Assembly (NCBI GenBank): GCA_019243595.1
Contig: JAFAUA010000307.1
Location: 1 to 19,307 of the forward strand
Reading direction: 5' to 3'
Length of the DNA stretch: 19,307 nt
From: Acidimicrobiia bacterium
Lineage (GTDB): Bacteria > Actinomycetota > Acidimicrobiia > Acidimicrobiales > AC-14
Positions 7,701 through 15,023 of the stretch are shown piece after piece. Below the pieces are notes generated by a model that worked only from the letters and a program-made list of their open reading frames with translations, was not told the DNA's origin and did no database searches. Every line of letters begins with the position of its first letter. Position 1 is the stretch's first letter. Position numbers and translations under genes: made by a program.

Positions 7701-7970
7701 CGGCCGCGGCTGAGCGACTGCCTCGAGGACCTGGCCGCCGTGGCGCTCGACGACGGCGATGCCAATCGGGCCGCGGTGCTGCTCGGCGCGTCCGACGCCT
7801 TCCGCCTGGCGGCGGCCACGCCGGTGCCGGCTGTCATGCGCGCCTCGGTCGACGAGCTCGTCGGGTCGGTGCGTGCCGCGCTCGGCGACACCACCTTCGA
7901 GGAACGATGGGTGGAGGGGCAGGCACTCGACGCCGATGAAGCTGTCGACCTAGCGCTCAGCGACCCGTAA
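4770..7970 (+). CDS. Cyclase-like domain / NB-ARC-type ATPase / TPR signalling protein
   Basis: Predicted 1066-residue multidomain protein. Residues 10-175 form a class III nucleotidyl cyclase homology domain: FLFTDLEGST with metal Asp17, RGDALFVVF with metal Asp60, and YVGVAVHAAARI with Arg122. An STAND-type ATPase follows (about 195-510): P-loop GSGGSGKT with Lys232, Walker B LLLVLDN with Asp301, ATSQEALGL sensor segment, and the GIPLAIELAA motif near 386. A winged-helix-like stretch (LLRRLAVFSGGW) is followed by about 450 residues of TPR-like helical pairs (GDLAAAGPLLEQSL, EGDGDTAAAMFSEAL and similar). There is no C-terminal LuxR HTH. Two substrate residues of active cyclases look replaced: Gly56 where a lysine is expected and His118 where an asparagine is expected. 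The ATG at 4770 begins just before the cyclase motif. Confidence 0.88.
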   Translation: MAGGGLPTGTLTFLFTDLEGSTHLLQRLGDRYPALLAAHYELMRAAFGRNGGREVGTRGDALFVVFEQASAAIAGATSAQLALAGYDWPDDCEVRVRMGLHTGEAEVVDGDYVGVAVHAAARICSAAHGGQVLVSEVTRVIAEPELGTDDTSFVDLGRHRLKDLDEPVALTQVVHPGLEREFPRLRLDAVPGNLPKQVTRFVGRESELREAAGQLVGGRRLVTFSGSGGSGKTRLALQVAAEVVDRFPDGAWLIDLASVSEETQLPHVLTTTLGVREESGRHLESTLTEALAPKRLLLVLDNCEHVLTGMAELTDLLLQACRGVQVLATSQEALGLPGEVVLRVPPMAPAEGVELFTDRARLRNRAFALTDDNRDTVADICRRLDGIPLAIELAAARVNVLTPAQILDRLGDQFRLLTGGDRTAVPRQQTLRAAVDWSHELLSKDERTLLRRLAVFSGGWTLEAAEAVTAGDGLDALDVLDLLDHLVARNLVVVKEQDGAARYRLLGSIRQYAQEKLVDAGEVVECRRRHLEFFAEMVRRCESELIGPEQAAWLARLALDYDNVRAALDWAGSGGAGSGLLLEMAGNLWRFWLVRGPWREGRTWIAKGLEVESDVATAAVRAKALAAAGGLAIEQGDLAAAGPLLEQSLGLWQQLGSTAGAAHALNFLGTLAMARFEYDSSRALLRDALEMRRAINDERGVAVCLRNLGLLAALQRDFQTARTLYEEALPLARRLGDKRVSATITQALALVVFEDGDLAGARTLAEEGLRIDKELGNRQGIAEHLTVLAGVARAEGDGDTAAAMFSEALAIWKALAARDAEARAYTTLGDMAHARHDYEMARTYLTAALAAWRSLGDDAAVARILNLTGWAAAMQGDLGRARTMLEEALEVAARVGDEGQRSATLHSLGEVARLEGKLPEARALLEESLALAQASGWRTVLWWPVHSLGALARSEGNLDEARERLREAIALCPKLARRPRLSDCLEDLAAVALDDGDANRAAVLLGASDAFRLAAATPVPAVMRASVDELVGSVRAALGDTTFEERWVEGQALDADEAVDLALSDP

Positions 7971-7985
7971 CATTCAGCCATTCTT

Positions 7986-9824
7986 TTGGAGGACGTGCGG
8001 CGGCCGACTGCAGTGGCGGCAGACGGGCCGGCGAGAGAGCGGAGCAGGGTCGGGCCCATTGACGGGCTGCGCGGCGTCGCTCTCGTCGCCGTGCTGCTGT
8101 ACCACGCCGCGCCCGGCACCGTACGGGGCGGGTTCCTCGGCGTCGAAGCGTTCTTCGTGCTTTCGGGCTACCTGCTCACGGGTCTGCTGCTCGATGAACA
8201 CCGCCGCACCGGCCGGATCGCTCGCCTGTCCTACGGCGGGCGTCGGGTGCGGCGGATCTACCCGGCGCTGGTCGCGCTGCTCGCGGCGCTGGTCGTCTTC
8301 GTCCCGGTGCTCGACGCCGCCAATGCTCACCGGCTGCCGCTCGACGTGCTGTCGTCGCTGGGCGGTCTCACCAACTGGCGGCTGATCGCCGACGGCACCT
8401 CGTACTTCGCCCACATCGGCAACCCGTCCTACGTCCGCCACCTGTGGTCGATCGCGATCGAGCTGCAGTTCTACTTGCTCTGCCCGTTCCTCGTCGGGTG
8501 GCTCGCCCGCCGGCGAATCAAGGTCGCGGTCGGCGCCCTCGTCGCGGGCATCGCCGGCTCGGCCACGCTCATGGCGCTGCTCTACCAGAGCCCGGATCCG
8601 TCGCGGGCGTACTTCGGCACCGACACGCGGGTCGGCGCCCTCCTCGCCGGGTGCCTCGTCGCCGTGCTGCTGTCGCGCCACGGCGACGCCATCGGCCCGA
8701 GGTTCCGGACGACGGCGTCGCAGATCGCCGGTCCCGTCGCCGTCATCGTGTTCGTCGCCCTCATGGGCTTCGCCAACCAGACGTCGCGGCTGCTGTATCC
8801 GGCGGGGTTCCTTCTCACGCAGCTGGCCACGGGCACGATCATCGCTGTCGCGCTGCGACCTGGTTGGCTGACGACGTCGCTCGCCCACCGGCTTCCGCGT
8901 TGGCTCGGGCGTCGCTCCTACGGCATCTACCTGTGGCACTGGCCGTTGGTGGTGCTCACGCTGCACTGGTCGTCGCGCCTGGCGGCCGGTGTGGTGACGA
9001 TCACGAGCGCCGTGATCCTGGGCGCCCTGTCCTACGGGGTCGTCGAGAAGCGGTTCATGCACGCCTCACGGCCACGTGCGCTGCCTTCTCTGCGGACGCG
9101 CCGCCTGCGCGCCGTCGCAATCGTCGCGGCTGTGGGCACCGCGGTCGTGCTGCTGGTGCGCATCCCGTCGACCGATCCCATCGCCCACAGCCTGCGGGTC
9201 GGCCAGCAGGTACTCGCCCATCAGGCTGACCCGGCCGCCGCGGCGGCGACCGTGCCTCCGACGCCGACGACCGTCGCCGCCGCGGCCGCGCCGGCCGCGC
9301 CGCCTCAGCCACCGCCGATCGACGTGCTCGCCATCGGCGACTCGGTGATGGTCGGCGCCGCCCCGGCGCTGCAGGCCCGGCTTGGTGCCGGTGGCTTCAT
9401 CGACGCCCACATCGGTCGCCAGTTCGACGAGGGCATCCAGGTCGCCAAGAGCTACCACGACCGCGGCGTCCTGGGCCGCGCCGTGGTCGTCCACCTCGGC
9501 GACAACGGTCCGATCCGCCCGTCGGAGGTCGACGCCCTGTTGGATCAGCTGGCGGGCGTCCCGAACATCCTGCTGGTCAATGTGCGGGTCGCCCGCGACT
9601 GGCAGGCCGAGGTCAACCAGACCCTCGCCGACGCGGCCGCCCGCCACCCGGGCGTGAAGCTCGTCGACTGGTTCGGCTTCAGCGCGCCCCACGACGACTG
9701 GTTCGAGGGCGACCACACCCACCTCAACGAGAGTGGGATGACTGCTTTTGCGGATGCAATCGCCACCGCCATCCCCCCACCGCCGCCCCCGACCACGCTG
9801 CCCGTGCCCCACGGCGTCAGCTAA
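7986..9824 (+). CDS. Acyltransferase-3 membrane protein with SGNH domain (OatA-like)
   Basis: Predicted 612-residue membrane O-acyltransferase. The N-terminal part (about 22-360) is an acyltransferase-3 domain: GPIDGLRGVALVAVLLYH with catalytic-type His40, FFVLSGYLLTG, HLWSIAIELQFYLLCPFL, and LGRRSYGIYLWHWPLVVL, with about ten hydrophobic helices. A further helix near 375-390 leads into an Ala/Pro/Thr-rich linker (about 410-440). The C-terminal SGNH hydrolase-like domain has GDS with Ser453, HLGDNG and the GDHTH block with Asp576 and His579, so it appears intact. Such fusions acetylate cell-wall or surface polysaccharides; the acceptor here is not known. The start is uncertain: TTG 7986 gives the open frame, GTG 7995 is only two bases after GGAGG, and GTG 8013 is also possible. 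Confidence 0.85.
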   Translation: MEDVRRPTAVAADGPARERSRVGPIDGLRGVALVAVLLYHAAPGTVRGGFLGVEAFFVLSGYLLTGLLLDEHRRTGRIARLSYGGRRVRRIYPALVALLAALVVFVPVLDAANAHRLPLDVLSSLGGLTNWRLIADGTSYFAHIGNPSYVRHLWSIAIELQFYLLCPFLVGWLARRRIKVAVGALVAGIAGSATLMALLYQSPDPSRAYFGTDTRVGALLAGCLVAVLLSRHGDAIGPRFRTTASQIAGPVAVIVFVALMGFANQTSRLLYPAGFLLTQLATGTIIAVALRPGWLTTSLAHRLPRWLGRRSYGIYLWHWPLVVLTLHWSSRLAAGVVTITSAVILGALSYGVVEKRFMHASRPRALPSLRTRRLRAVAIVAAVGTAVVLLVRIPSTDPIAHSLRVGQQVLAHQADPAAAAATVPPTPTTVAAAAAPAAPPQPPPIDVLAIGDSVMVGAAPALQARLGAGGFIDAHIGRQFDEGIQVAKSYHDRGVLGRAVVVHLGDNGPIRPSEVDALLDQLAGVPNILLVNVRVARDWQAEVNQTLADAAARHPGVKLVDWFGFSAPHDDWFEGDHTHLNESGMTAFADAIATAIPPPPPPTTLPVPHGVS

Positions 9825-9839
9825 AAAGTTTGCCGAGCC

Positions 9840-10025
9840 CTACTCGGTGCGCAGCACTTCGGCGCGACGCACGCGCGCGGCGCGGTCCAAGGCCAGGCCG
9901 GCGGCGAGGCCTGCGATCACGCCGAGGGCGACCAGTGCCTGCCAGCGCCGTGCCAGCTCCGAGCGCGCCCACAGCCGAACGGCGGCCCCAGCTGTACCCC
10001 GTTCTCCGATTGCCCCCAGTCTCCG
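9840..10025 (-). pseudogene. Remnant of an FtsX-type ABC permease
   Basis: In the gap between convergent genes one minus-strand frame stays open from an in-frame TAG (10028-10026) to a TAG at 9842-9840. It reads LWARSELARRWQALVALG, then VIAGLAAGLAL, then DRAARVRRAEVLRTE. The first part resembles the N-terminal first membrane helix of large actinobacterial FtsX-like permeases. The last part resembles their C-terminal tail, which usually ends in a V/A-LR-S/T/A-E motif. No ATG, GTG or TTG precedes the membrane segment. I infer a gene that lost its middle and its start, leaving both ends joined. It could instead be only the last helix and tail. Family resemblance is from memory of the motif, not from a search. 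Confidence 0.45.
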
Positions 10026-10054
10026 CTATGCGTGTTGCCCGGGAACCCGGCTTC

Positions 10055-10094
10055 CACGACCACCTCGGTGGTGGAGCCACCACCGAGGTGCGTG
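10055..10094 (-). terminator. Strong terminator hairpin after the SRPBCC gene
   Basis: CACCTCGGTGGTGG (10061-10074) and CCACCACCGAGGTG (10077-10090) form a perfect 14-bp inverted repeat around two bases. CACG (10055-10058) and CGTG (10091-10094) extend it past a two-base bulge. The stem lies a few bases after the stop of the minus-strand operon and has no T-tract. It is symmetric, so it may stop transcription from both sides. Confidence 0.7.
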
Positions 10095-10098
10095 CGCG

Positions 10099-10479
10099 TC
10101 AGCTCTCCAGGTGCGCCTTCAGGGCTTCCAGGCCCTGCGTGTAGATCCCGACCATCATCTCGGTCATGGCGTCGTCGACGTCGACGTCCCAGGTCACGCT
10201 GGACCCGTCGCCGTCGGGGTTCACGGTGATCGTCGCCTCGTGGTGCTCGACGGGAACACCCGCAGTGATGCCGTAGGTGATGGCGCGAGCGTCGTCGTCC
10301 TTGCGGATGAGGGTCTCGGTGATCTCCATCCCCATCATCGCCAGGTGGCGGTCATCGCCTTCCAGGCGGCACGTCTCAACACCCGGCAGCCACTTGTCGA
10401 GGGCGCCGAAGTCGCCGACTACTCCCCACACCTCGTCAGGCTTGCGAGCGATCTTGATCTCTGTTTTTCCCTGAGCCAT
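10099..10479 (-). CDS. SRPBCC family protein (polyketide cyclase/START-like)
   Basis: Predicted 126-residue soluble protein with the SRPBCC helix-grip fold, which encloses a hydrophobic ligand. The first strand TEIKIARKPDEVWGVVGDF with the helix DEVW and the following LDKWLPGVETC is typical. Later strands include RAITYGITAGVPVEHHEATITV and SSVTWDVDVDD, followed by the long C-terminal helix EMMVGIYTQGLEALKAHLE. The length is normal for a single-domain member. It is the last gene of a four-gene minus operon, 13 bases after the propeller lipoprotein gene, and is followed by a strong hairpin. The ligand or reaction is unknown. No Shine-Dalgarno site is seen before the ATG, which fits coupling to the upstream gene. 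Confidence 0.82.
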   Translation of the reverse strand: MAQGKTEIKIARKPDEVWGVVGDFGALDKWLPGVETCRLEGDDRHLAMMGMEITETLIRKDDDARAITYGITAGVPVEHHEATITVNPDGDGSSVTWDVDVDDAMTEMMVGIYTQGLEALKAHLES

Positions 10480-10492
10480 GAGGCGCAGTCTG

Positions 10493-11878
10493 TCAGCGCA
10501 GTGCGAACGCCGTCACTTTGTTGGTCGGGGCGACGAACAGCCGGCCGGCGGCGGCGGCCATCGAGACGAACCGGGACGCCGGCTCGCCGACCTGGGCGCC
10601 GAACAGCTCGCGGCCGCCCTGGGGATCGAGCGCACTCAGCCGGCCATTGCCGAACAGGACCCAGACGACGCTGCCCGCCAGTATCGGAGGTCCGGCGCGG
10701 CCGGGAGCTTTCCAACCAACGGTGAGCCGGTCGTTGTCGGTGCCGAGGGCGACGAGGCCGTCGGTGCAGGGCAGGAACACACGCGCGCCCAGCACCGCTG
10801 CGGTCCCGAAGGCGCCGCCGCCGCACGCCTGGATCGACGTCAGGCCGGAGCCGATGTTGCCCAGGTGGCCGCGGTCGAGGAGATAGGCGACGCCCTCCTT
10901 CCCCGAGGCGAGTACGCGGTTGGTGCCGACGAGCACGGGGCCGATCGATCCCAGATCGGTGTCACTCGCGTTGAGACGGAGCCAGTTCGTGGGGGCGAAG
11001 TAGTCCATCGCCTGCAGTTGGGCGTTGAGGCGAACGACGGTGTTCCCGTAGTCGAACGTGCCCCGGGACTCGCTGTTGCCGGTCGACACGAACAGGTCCC
11101 CGGTGGGTGCGACGACCGGTCCACCCGGATGCCAGATGGCTGCCTCGCGCGTCGTCGGCACGACGTAGTTGGTCAGGTCGCCCTGTCCGTCGACGGCCGA
11201 GGACACGACGGCGCCCTTGTACGAGCCGCAGTCACCGAGCAGACCGCCGTATGGGATGTAGACGCGGCCCGCGTCAATCGCGAGCGCTCCTCGCTGCTGC
11301 TCGACGCGACCGGCCAGCCCCGCCGCGTCGACCGGCCGGTGCCACTTCACGGCGCCGTTCCCGAGGTCGAGGGCGTACAGCTCGTGGTGCGTGCCGGCGG
11401 CGAGGAAGGCGACGACGTACAAGCTGTTCCCCGTCACGTCGGCGATCGGCGTACCGGTGATGCCCGAGGGGTTGATGTTGCCGCACGGCAGGCTGTCGCC
11501 GTTGACGGGAGGGCCGAGCTGGGCTCGCCACACCTGGGCACCGGTCCCGGCGTCGAGGGCGTAGACGGAGTTGGCTTCGGTGGCAGCGATGACATGGCCA
11601 GCGACGACGAGCGGCTCCGCGTAGACGTCGCCGTCGAGCGTCGCCGAATCCCACGCCTTGTGCACCTGGCCGATCGGCGTCTGGTCGTCGGCCACGCCGG
11701 TGCGGGCCGCGTCGTGGTGATAGGCAGCCCACGTTCCCGATGCTGACGCCGACGTGGTTGCCGTCGAGCTCGCTGTTGTCGACGACGCCGTCGTCGCGGG
11801 CTTGGTCGGCTTCGACGACGACGAACAGGCGGCGGCGACCAGCCCCATCACGATCGTGGCGACTGCGACTCGTCTCAC
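10493..11878 (-). CDS. PQQ-like beta-propeller lipoprotein
   Basis: Predicted 461-residue exported protein. The GTG at 11878 gives a short signal peptide (VRRVAVATIVMGLVAAAC) with lipidation Cys18. A Ser/Thr/Ala-rich spacer follows to about residue 45. The rest is a PQQ-like beta-propeller, with repeats such as NSVYALDAGTGAQVWRAQLG, HELYALDLGNGAVKWHRPV and GRLSALDPQGGRELF. It opens with WAAYHHDAARTG, a common beginning in this family. The frame is open up to 11986, but that extension is Arg-rich and antisense to the neighbour. The chosen start overlaps the phosphatase stop as GTGA, which strongly supports it. PQQ-like propellers may be enzymes, scaffolds or assembly factors; no cofactor-specific residues can be assigned here. 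Confidence 0.85.
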   Translation of the reverse strand: MRRVAVATIVMGLVAAACSSSSKPTKPATTASSTTASSTATTSASASGTWAAYHHDAARTGVADDQTPIGQVHKAWDSATLDGDVYAEPLVVAGHVIAATEANSVYALDAGTGAQVWRAQLGPPVNGDSLPCGNINPSGITGTPIADVTGNSLYVVAFLAAGTHHELYALDLGNGAVKWHRPVDAAGLAGRVEQQRGALAIDAGRVYIPYGGLLGDCGSYKGAVVSSAVDGQGDLTNYVVPTTREAAIWHPGGPVVAPTGDLFVSTGNSESRGTFDYGNTVVRLNAQLQAMDYFAPTNWLRLNASDTDLGSIGPVLVGTNRVLASGKEGVAYLLDRGHLGNIGSGLTSIQACGGGAFGTAAVLGARVFLPCTDGLVALGTDNDRLTVGWKAPGRAGPPILAGSVVWVLFGNGRLSALDPQGGRELFGAQVGEPASRFVSMAAAAGRLFVAPTNKVTAFALR

Positions 11879-12390
11879 CTGATGTCGAGGCGCGGCGCCA
11901 GCTCGTTGACGAGGTGGAGGACGTCGCGGGCGCAGGCGACGAACGTGTCGATGTCGCCGCCCGCCGGATCGTCGACGTCCTCCCACTGCTCGAGCTCGAC
12001 GTGCTCGAGGTCGAGGGTGGCGATGCGTGTGGGCAGCGGGCCGGGTTCATTCGGCAGGTCTCGACAGAGGCGGCGCAGCGTCGCCGTGCGGGCGGCGGCT
12101 TCGGGGTGCTGGCGGCGGATCCACTGCACGTGCTCGCGGGCCAGGGCGACGATGAGGTCGGCATTGAGGTCGTGCTGGCTTATCTGACGGCTGCGGTGGC
12201 CGACGGCGGCGACGCCGACCTCGGCCATGGCGTCGCGCGTGCGCCAGCTGATCGGCTGGCCCTCGATGACGTGGGTGCCGGCGGTGGTGATCTTCAGGCC
12301 CTCGGCCTGTGCCGCGAGCATGGCCCCCGCCATCACCGACCGCGCCGCGTTGCCCGTGCACAGGAAGACGACGTGGGGCACCCGGTCCAT
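11875..12390 (-). CDS. Low-molecular-weight protein tyrosine phosphatase family protein
   Basis: Predicted 171-residue cytoplasmic phosphatase. The P-loop VFLCTGNAARS has the C-x5-R-S signature with nucleophile Cys11, Arg17 and Ser18. The general acid is probably Asp141 in VDDPAGG, matching the late D-P motif of the fold. Members dephosphorylate tyrosine-phosphorylated proteins, and the related arsenate reductases use the same fold; lack of the extra arsenate-reductase cysteines in the usual places favours phosphatase. It is the second gene of the minus operon: 11 bases after the DUF2135 gene and overlapping the propeller gene by 4 bases. The ATG at 12390 gives the normal N-terminus. No kinase gene is in the window. 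Confidence 0.87.
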   Translation of the reverse strand: MDRVPHVVFLCTGNAARSVMAGAMLAAQAEGLKITTAGTHVIEGQPISWRTRDAMAEVGVAAVGHRSRQISQHDLNADLIVALAREHVQWIRRQHPEAAARTATLRRLCRDLPNEPGPLPTRIATLDLEHVELEQWEDVDDPAGGDIDTFVACARDVLHLVNELAPRLDIR

Positions 12391-12401
12391 GAGCGCTGAA
12401 G

Positions 12402-13388
12402 CTAGGAGACGCTGAACTCGGAGACGGGCGTCTGGTCGCCCTCGTGTGCGCCGACGGTGCCGCTGCTGGAGATCGCGACGTTGGTCTTAGCCGTGGCGTT
12501 CAGCGAGTACCGGGACGGCGCGCCGCACGAGCTGTAGTTCTTGACGAACACGCGATAGCGGCCCGGGGGAGCGCCGCCCGTCGGCCAGAAGACGTTCTCG
12601 ACGTGCGTGCCGGTCGTTGCGCACCCGGCGGTGTCGTCGTGGTCGAGGGTGCCGCCGGTGGGGGATTTGGGATTGGAGAAGTAGATCTCGGTGCCCGACG
12701 GGTCGATCACGTGCAGGTCGAGGTCGTTGCCGTCGGCCCACACCAGTGTGATCTGGACGTCGCCCGTGCCGAGGTTGAGACCGGGTGGCACCGTGAGCGG
12801 CGCCGCCTGTGTCGTCGGCGTCGTCGACCGAGACGCGATCGTCGTCGATGGCGACGGGGCCTCGCCGCCGCCGCCGCTGTCACTGCCCGTCAACCCGGTG
12901 ATCAGCTTGACCAGCACCACGAGGGCGATGAGCCCGAGCACAGCGGCGCCGCCAAACGCCACCCACGGCCACGGAATCGAGAACCGGCCCTTCCGTTCTG
13001 GCGGTGGATAACGCCCTGTGGGGGGGTTATCCACCGCCGGAACGGGAGGTGGAGGCGCCGGTGCTGGTGCTGGTGCTGGTTGCGCGGCGCCGAGGGCCTG
13101 GGCCCAGGACTCGACGGCCCAGTGGGCGGCGTCGGGGTCGGCGCCGAAGATGCGGACCATGCGGCCGGCGAGGTGGCCGACGGCGATCTCCCGCAGTCCG
13201 GGCTTCACGTCGAGCAGCTCGGTGACGACGCCCGCCCGGACAGCGGTGACGAGCGCGGCGATCTCGCTCGGGTGGTCGCCGACGCGCTCGCCGAGCTGTG
13301 CCTCGACGCGCGCCGCGTCGCCGTAGAAGGCGTCGCCCTCCGACTGCACGAGCGCGGCCAGCGCGGCCCTGACTTCCTCGTTCACCAA
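12402..13388 (-). CDS. Membrane-anchored DUF2135 (YfaP-like) protein
   Basis: Predicted 328-residue protein in four parts. Residues 1-100 are helical and end in AHWAVESWAQALG, a motif recurrent in bacterial regulatory proteins. Residues 101-135 are a Pro/Ala-rich linker. A single membrane helix (VAFGGAAVLGLIALVVLVKL, about 143-162) is followed by a Ser/Thr/Gly spacer. Residues 208-300 form an outside domain resembling DUF2135/YfaP: VQITLVWADGNDLDLHVIDP, then SPTGGTLDHDD, then PPGRYRVFVKNY, with Cys256 and Cys288 as a possible disulfide. Starts at TTG 13388 and GTG 13385 are both possible; GAGGAG lies 9 bases before the TTG. An ATG at 13430 would overlap the divergent ABC-F start. First gene of the minus operon. 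Confidence 0.75.
   Translation of the reverse strand: MVNEEVRAALAALVQSEGDAFYGDAARVEAQLGERVGDHPSEIAALVTAVRAGVVTELLDVKPGLREIAVGHLAGRMVRIFGADPDAAHWAVESWAQALGAAQPAPAPAPAPPPPVPAVDNPPTGRYPPPERKGRFSIPWPWVAFGGAAVLGLIALVVLVKLITGLTGSDSGGGGEAPSPSTTIASRSTTPTTQAAPLTVPPGLNLGTGDVQITLVWADGNDLDLHVIDPSGTEIYFSNPKSPTGGTLDHDDTAGCATTGTHVENVFWPTGGAPPGRYRVFVKNYSSCGAPSRYSLNATAKTNVAISSSGTVGAHEGDQTPVSEFSVS
12993..13045. repeat. 20-bp inverted repeat with two DnaA-box-like cores
   Basis: Positions 12993-13012 and 13026-13045 are complementary at 19 of 20 bases, separated by 13 bases; the inner 13 bases of each arm match perfectly. Each arm contains TTATCCACC (minus strand 13011-13003, plus strand 13027-13035), one base from the classic DnaA box. 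The repeat lies in the Pro-rich linker codons of the DUF2135 gene, and the two arms encode different residues, so the symmetry is not forced by the protein. Confidence 0.75.
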
Positions 13389-13422
13389 AGGATCATTCTC
13401 CTCTACCTGCGAAGATGGACCC

Positions 13423-15012
13423 GTGCTCATCGCACGCAACGTCGCCGTGGAGGTCGGCGGGCGCATCACCTTGCAGGGTGCGTCCTTCGACGTGCGCGCC
13501 GGCGACAAGGTCGCCCTCGTGGGACGCAACGGTGCCGGGAAGACAAGTCTGCTGCGCGTGCTCGCCGGCGAGGCGGCGCCGCTCGAGGGATCGGTCGTCT
13601 GCCGGGGTCGATTGGGCTGGCTGCCCCAGGAACCTCGCGGCCTCGACGACGCCAACGCCTCCCGCGCCTTGGAGCACGTGCTCGGCGGCCGCGGTCTCGA
13701 CGAGGCGATCGTCCGCCTCGAGAAGCTGCGCCTCACCGTTGACGAGGATCCGTCGGCCGCCAACGTGGCCCGCTTCAGCAAGGCCGAGGACGCCTTCACC
13801 CTGGCCGGTGGCTACGCGGCGGAGTCGGAGGCCCGCCGGCTGGTCGCCGGCCTCGGGCTGGCCGCCGACCGCCTCGATCTTCCACTGTCGGTGCTGTCGG
13901 GTGGCGAGCGTCGCCGGGTCGAGTTGGCGCGCATCCTCTTCGGGGGGAGCGACGTGCTTCTCCTCGACGAGCCGACCAACCACCTCGACAACGACGCCAA
14001 GGCCTGGCTCATGGGATTCCTGGCGTCGTACCGCGGGGCGCTGCTCGTCGTGAGCCACGACGTCGCCCTCCTCGACAAGGCGCTGACACGGGTGTTGCAT
14101 CTCGACGAGGGGGAGCTCGTTCAGTACAAGGGCACCTACACGCAGTACCGCACGGCGCGCGCCCTCGACGAGGCCCGCCGTTCCCGACTGGCGGAGCGCC
14201 AGCAGGCCGAAATCCGCAGACTGCACACGCTCGCCGACAAGATGCGCGGCCAGACCGCCAAGCGCGCCCGCACTGCGCACGCCCTGGAGTCGCGGGCCCG
14301 CCGACTGCAGGCCGAAGCGGTGAGCGGCGGTTCCAAGGAGAAGCGCCAGCACGTGCGGTTCCCCCTTCCGCCCCACAGCGGCCGCGTGACGATCAACGTC
14401 GAGGGTCTGACCAAGTCCTACGGCGACAGCCAGGTGTTCGCCGGCGTGGACTTTGCCGTGGAGCGCGGCGAGCGCCTGCTCGTGCTCGGACTCAACGGCG
14501 CCGGGAAGACCAGCCTGCTGCGGATCCTCGCCGGCCAGTCCGAGGCCGACAGTGGGGACATTCAATTCGGCGTCAATGTGTCCGCTGGGTACTACGCCCA
14601 GGAGCACGAAGGCATCAGGTCCGGCACGCCGGTGCTCGACCACATGCTGGAGAGCTCCTCGGCGTCAGCGCAGCAGCTGCGGACGCTGCTCGGCATGTTC
14701 GGCCTGCACGGCGAGATCGCCTTCCAGGACGCAGGCACACTGTCGGGCGGCGAGAAGACCAAACTCGCCCTCGCCCAGCTGGTCGCCGGCAAGCACAACC
14801 TGCTGCTGCTCGACGAGCCCACCAACAACCTCGACCCGCCGTCGCGGAACGCCGTCGGTCAGGCCCTGAGCTCGTGGCCCGGCTCGATGGTGCTGGTGAG
14901 CCACGACCCCGGATTCGTGGAAGAGCTGCGCCCCGATCGCGTGCTCCTCATGCCCGACGGCGACGTCGACTGGTGGAGCGACGACCTCCTCGACCTGGTG
15001 GCCCTGGCGTAG
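13423..15012 (+). CDS. ABC-F family ATPase
   Basis: Predicted 529-residue protein with two nucleotide-binding domains and no membrane helices, typical of ABC-F translation factors and ribosome-protection proteins. Domain 1: Walker A GRNGAGKTS with Lys40, LSGGE (159-163), Walker B DVLLLDEPTNHLD with Glu183. The linker (about 240-320) is charged and helical and fits the P-site tRNA interaction motif region. Domain 2: GLNGAGKTS with Lys362, LSGGE (440-444), NLLLLDEPTNNLD with Glu465. Both sites look intact. The GTG at 13423 gives the normal first strand MLIARNVAVEV. It is divergent from the DUF2135 gene with only 34 bases between starts, so promoters must lie inside neighbouring coding DNA. A specific subfamily or antibiotic role cannot be told. 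Confidence 0.92.
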   Translation: MLIARNVAVEVGGRITLQGASFDVRAGDKVALVGRNGAGKTSLLRVLAGEAAPLEGSVVCRGRLGWLPQEPRGLDDANASRALEHVLGGRGLDEAIVRLEKLRLTVDEDPSAANVARFSKAEDAFTLAGGYAAESEARRLVAGLGLAADRLDLPLSVLSGGERRRVELARILFGGSDVLLLDEPTNHLDNDAKAWLMGFLASYRGALLVVSHDVALLDKALTRVLHLDEGELVQYKGTYTQYRTARALDEARRSRLAERQQAEIRRLHTLADKMRGQTAKRARTAHALESRARRLQAEAVSGGSKEKRQHVRFPLPPHSGRVTINVEGLTKSYGDSQVFAGVDFAVERGERLLVLGLNGAGKTSLLRILAGQSEADSGDIQFGVNVSAGYYAQEHEGIRSGTPVLDHMLESSSASAQQLRTLLGMFGLHGEIAFQDAGTLSGGEKTKLALAQLVAGKHNLLLLDEPTNNLDPPSRNAVGQALSSWPGSMVLVSHDPGFVEELRPDRVLLMPDGDVDWWSDDLLDLVALA

Positions 15013-15023
15013 CGTCCCGCCTC

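Noticed and set aside
11879..11986. N-terminal extension of the propeller lipoprotein
   Set aside because: The extension is Arg-rich, lies inside the phosphatase gene, and hides a good lipoprotein signal that starts at the GTG overlapping the phosphatase stop.
13061..13080. Short tandem repeat of GGTGCT
   Set aside because: It encodes the Ala-Pro linker of the DUF2135 protein; about three copies is ordinary for such linkers, though it could vary in length in frame.
13389..13799. N-terminal extension of the DUF2135 gene
   Set aside because: It would run antisense through the ABC-F Walker A region and has a Ser/Arg-rich composition typical of shadow frames.
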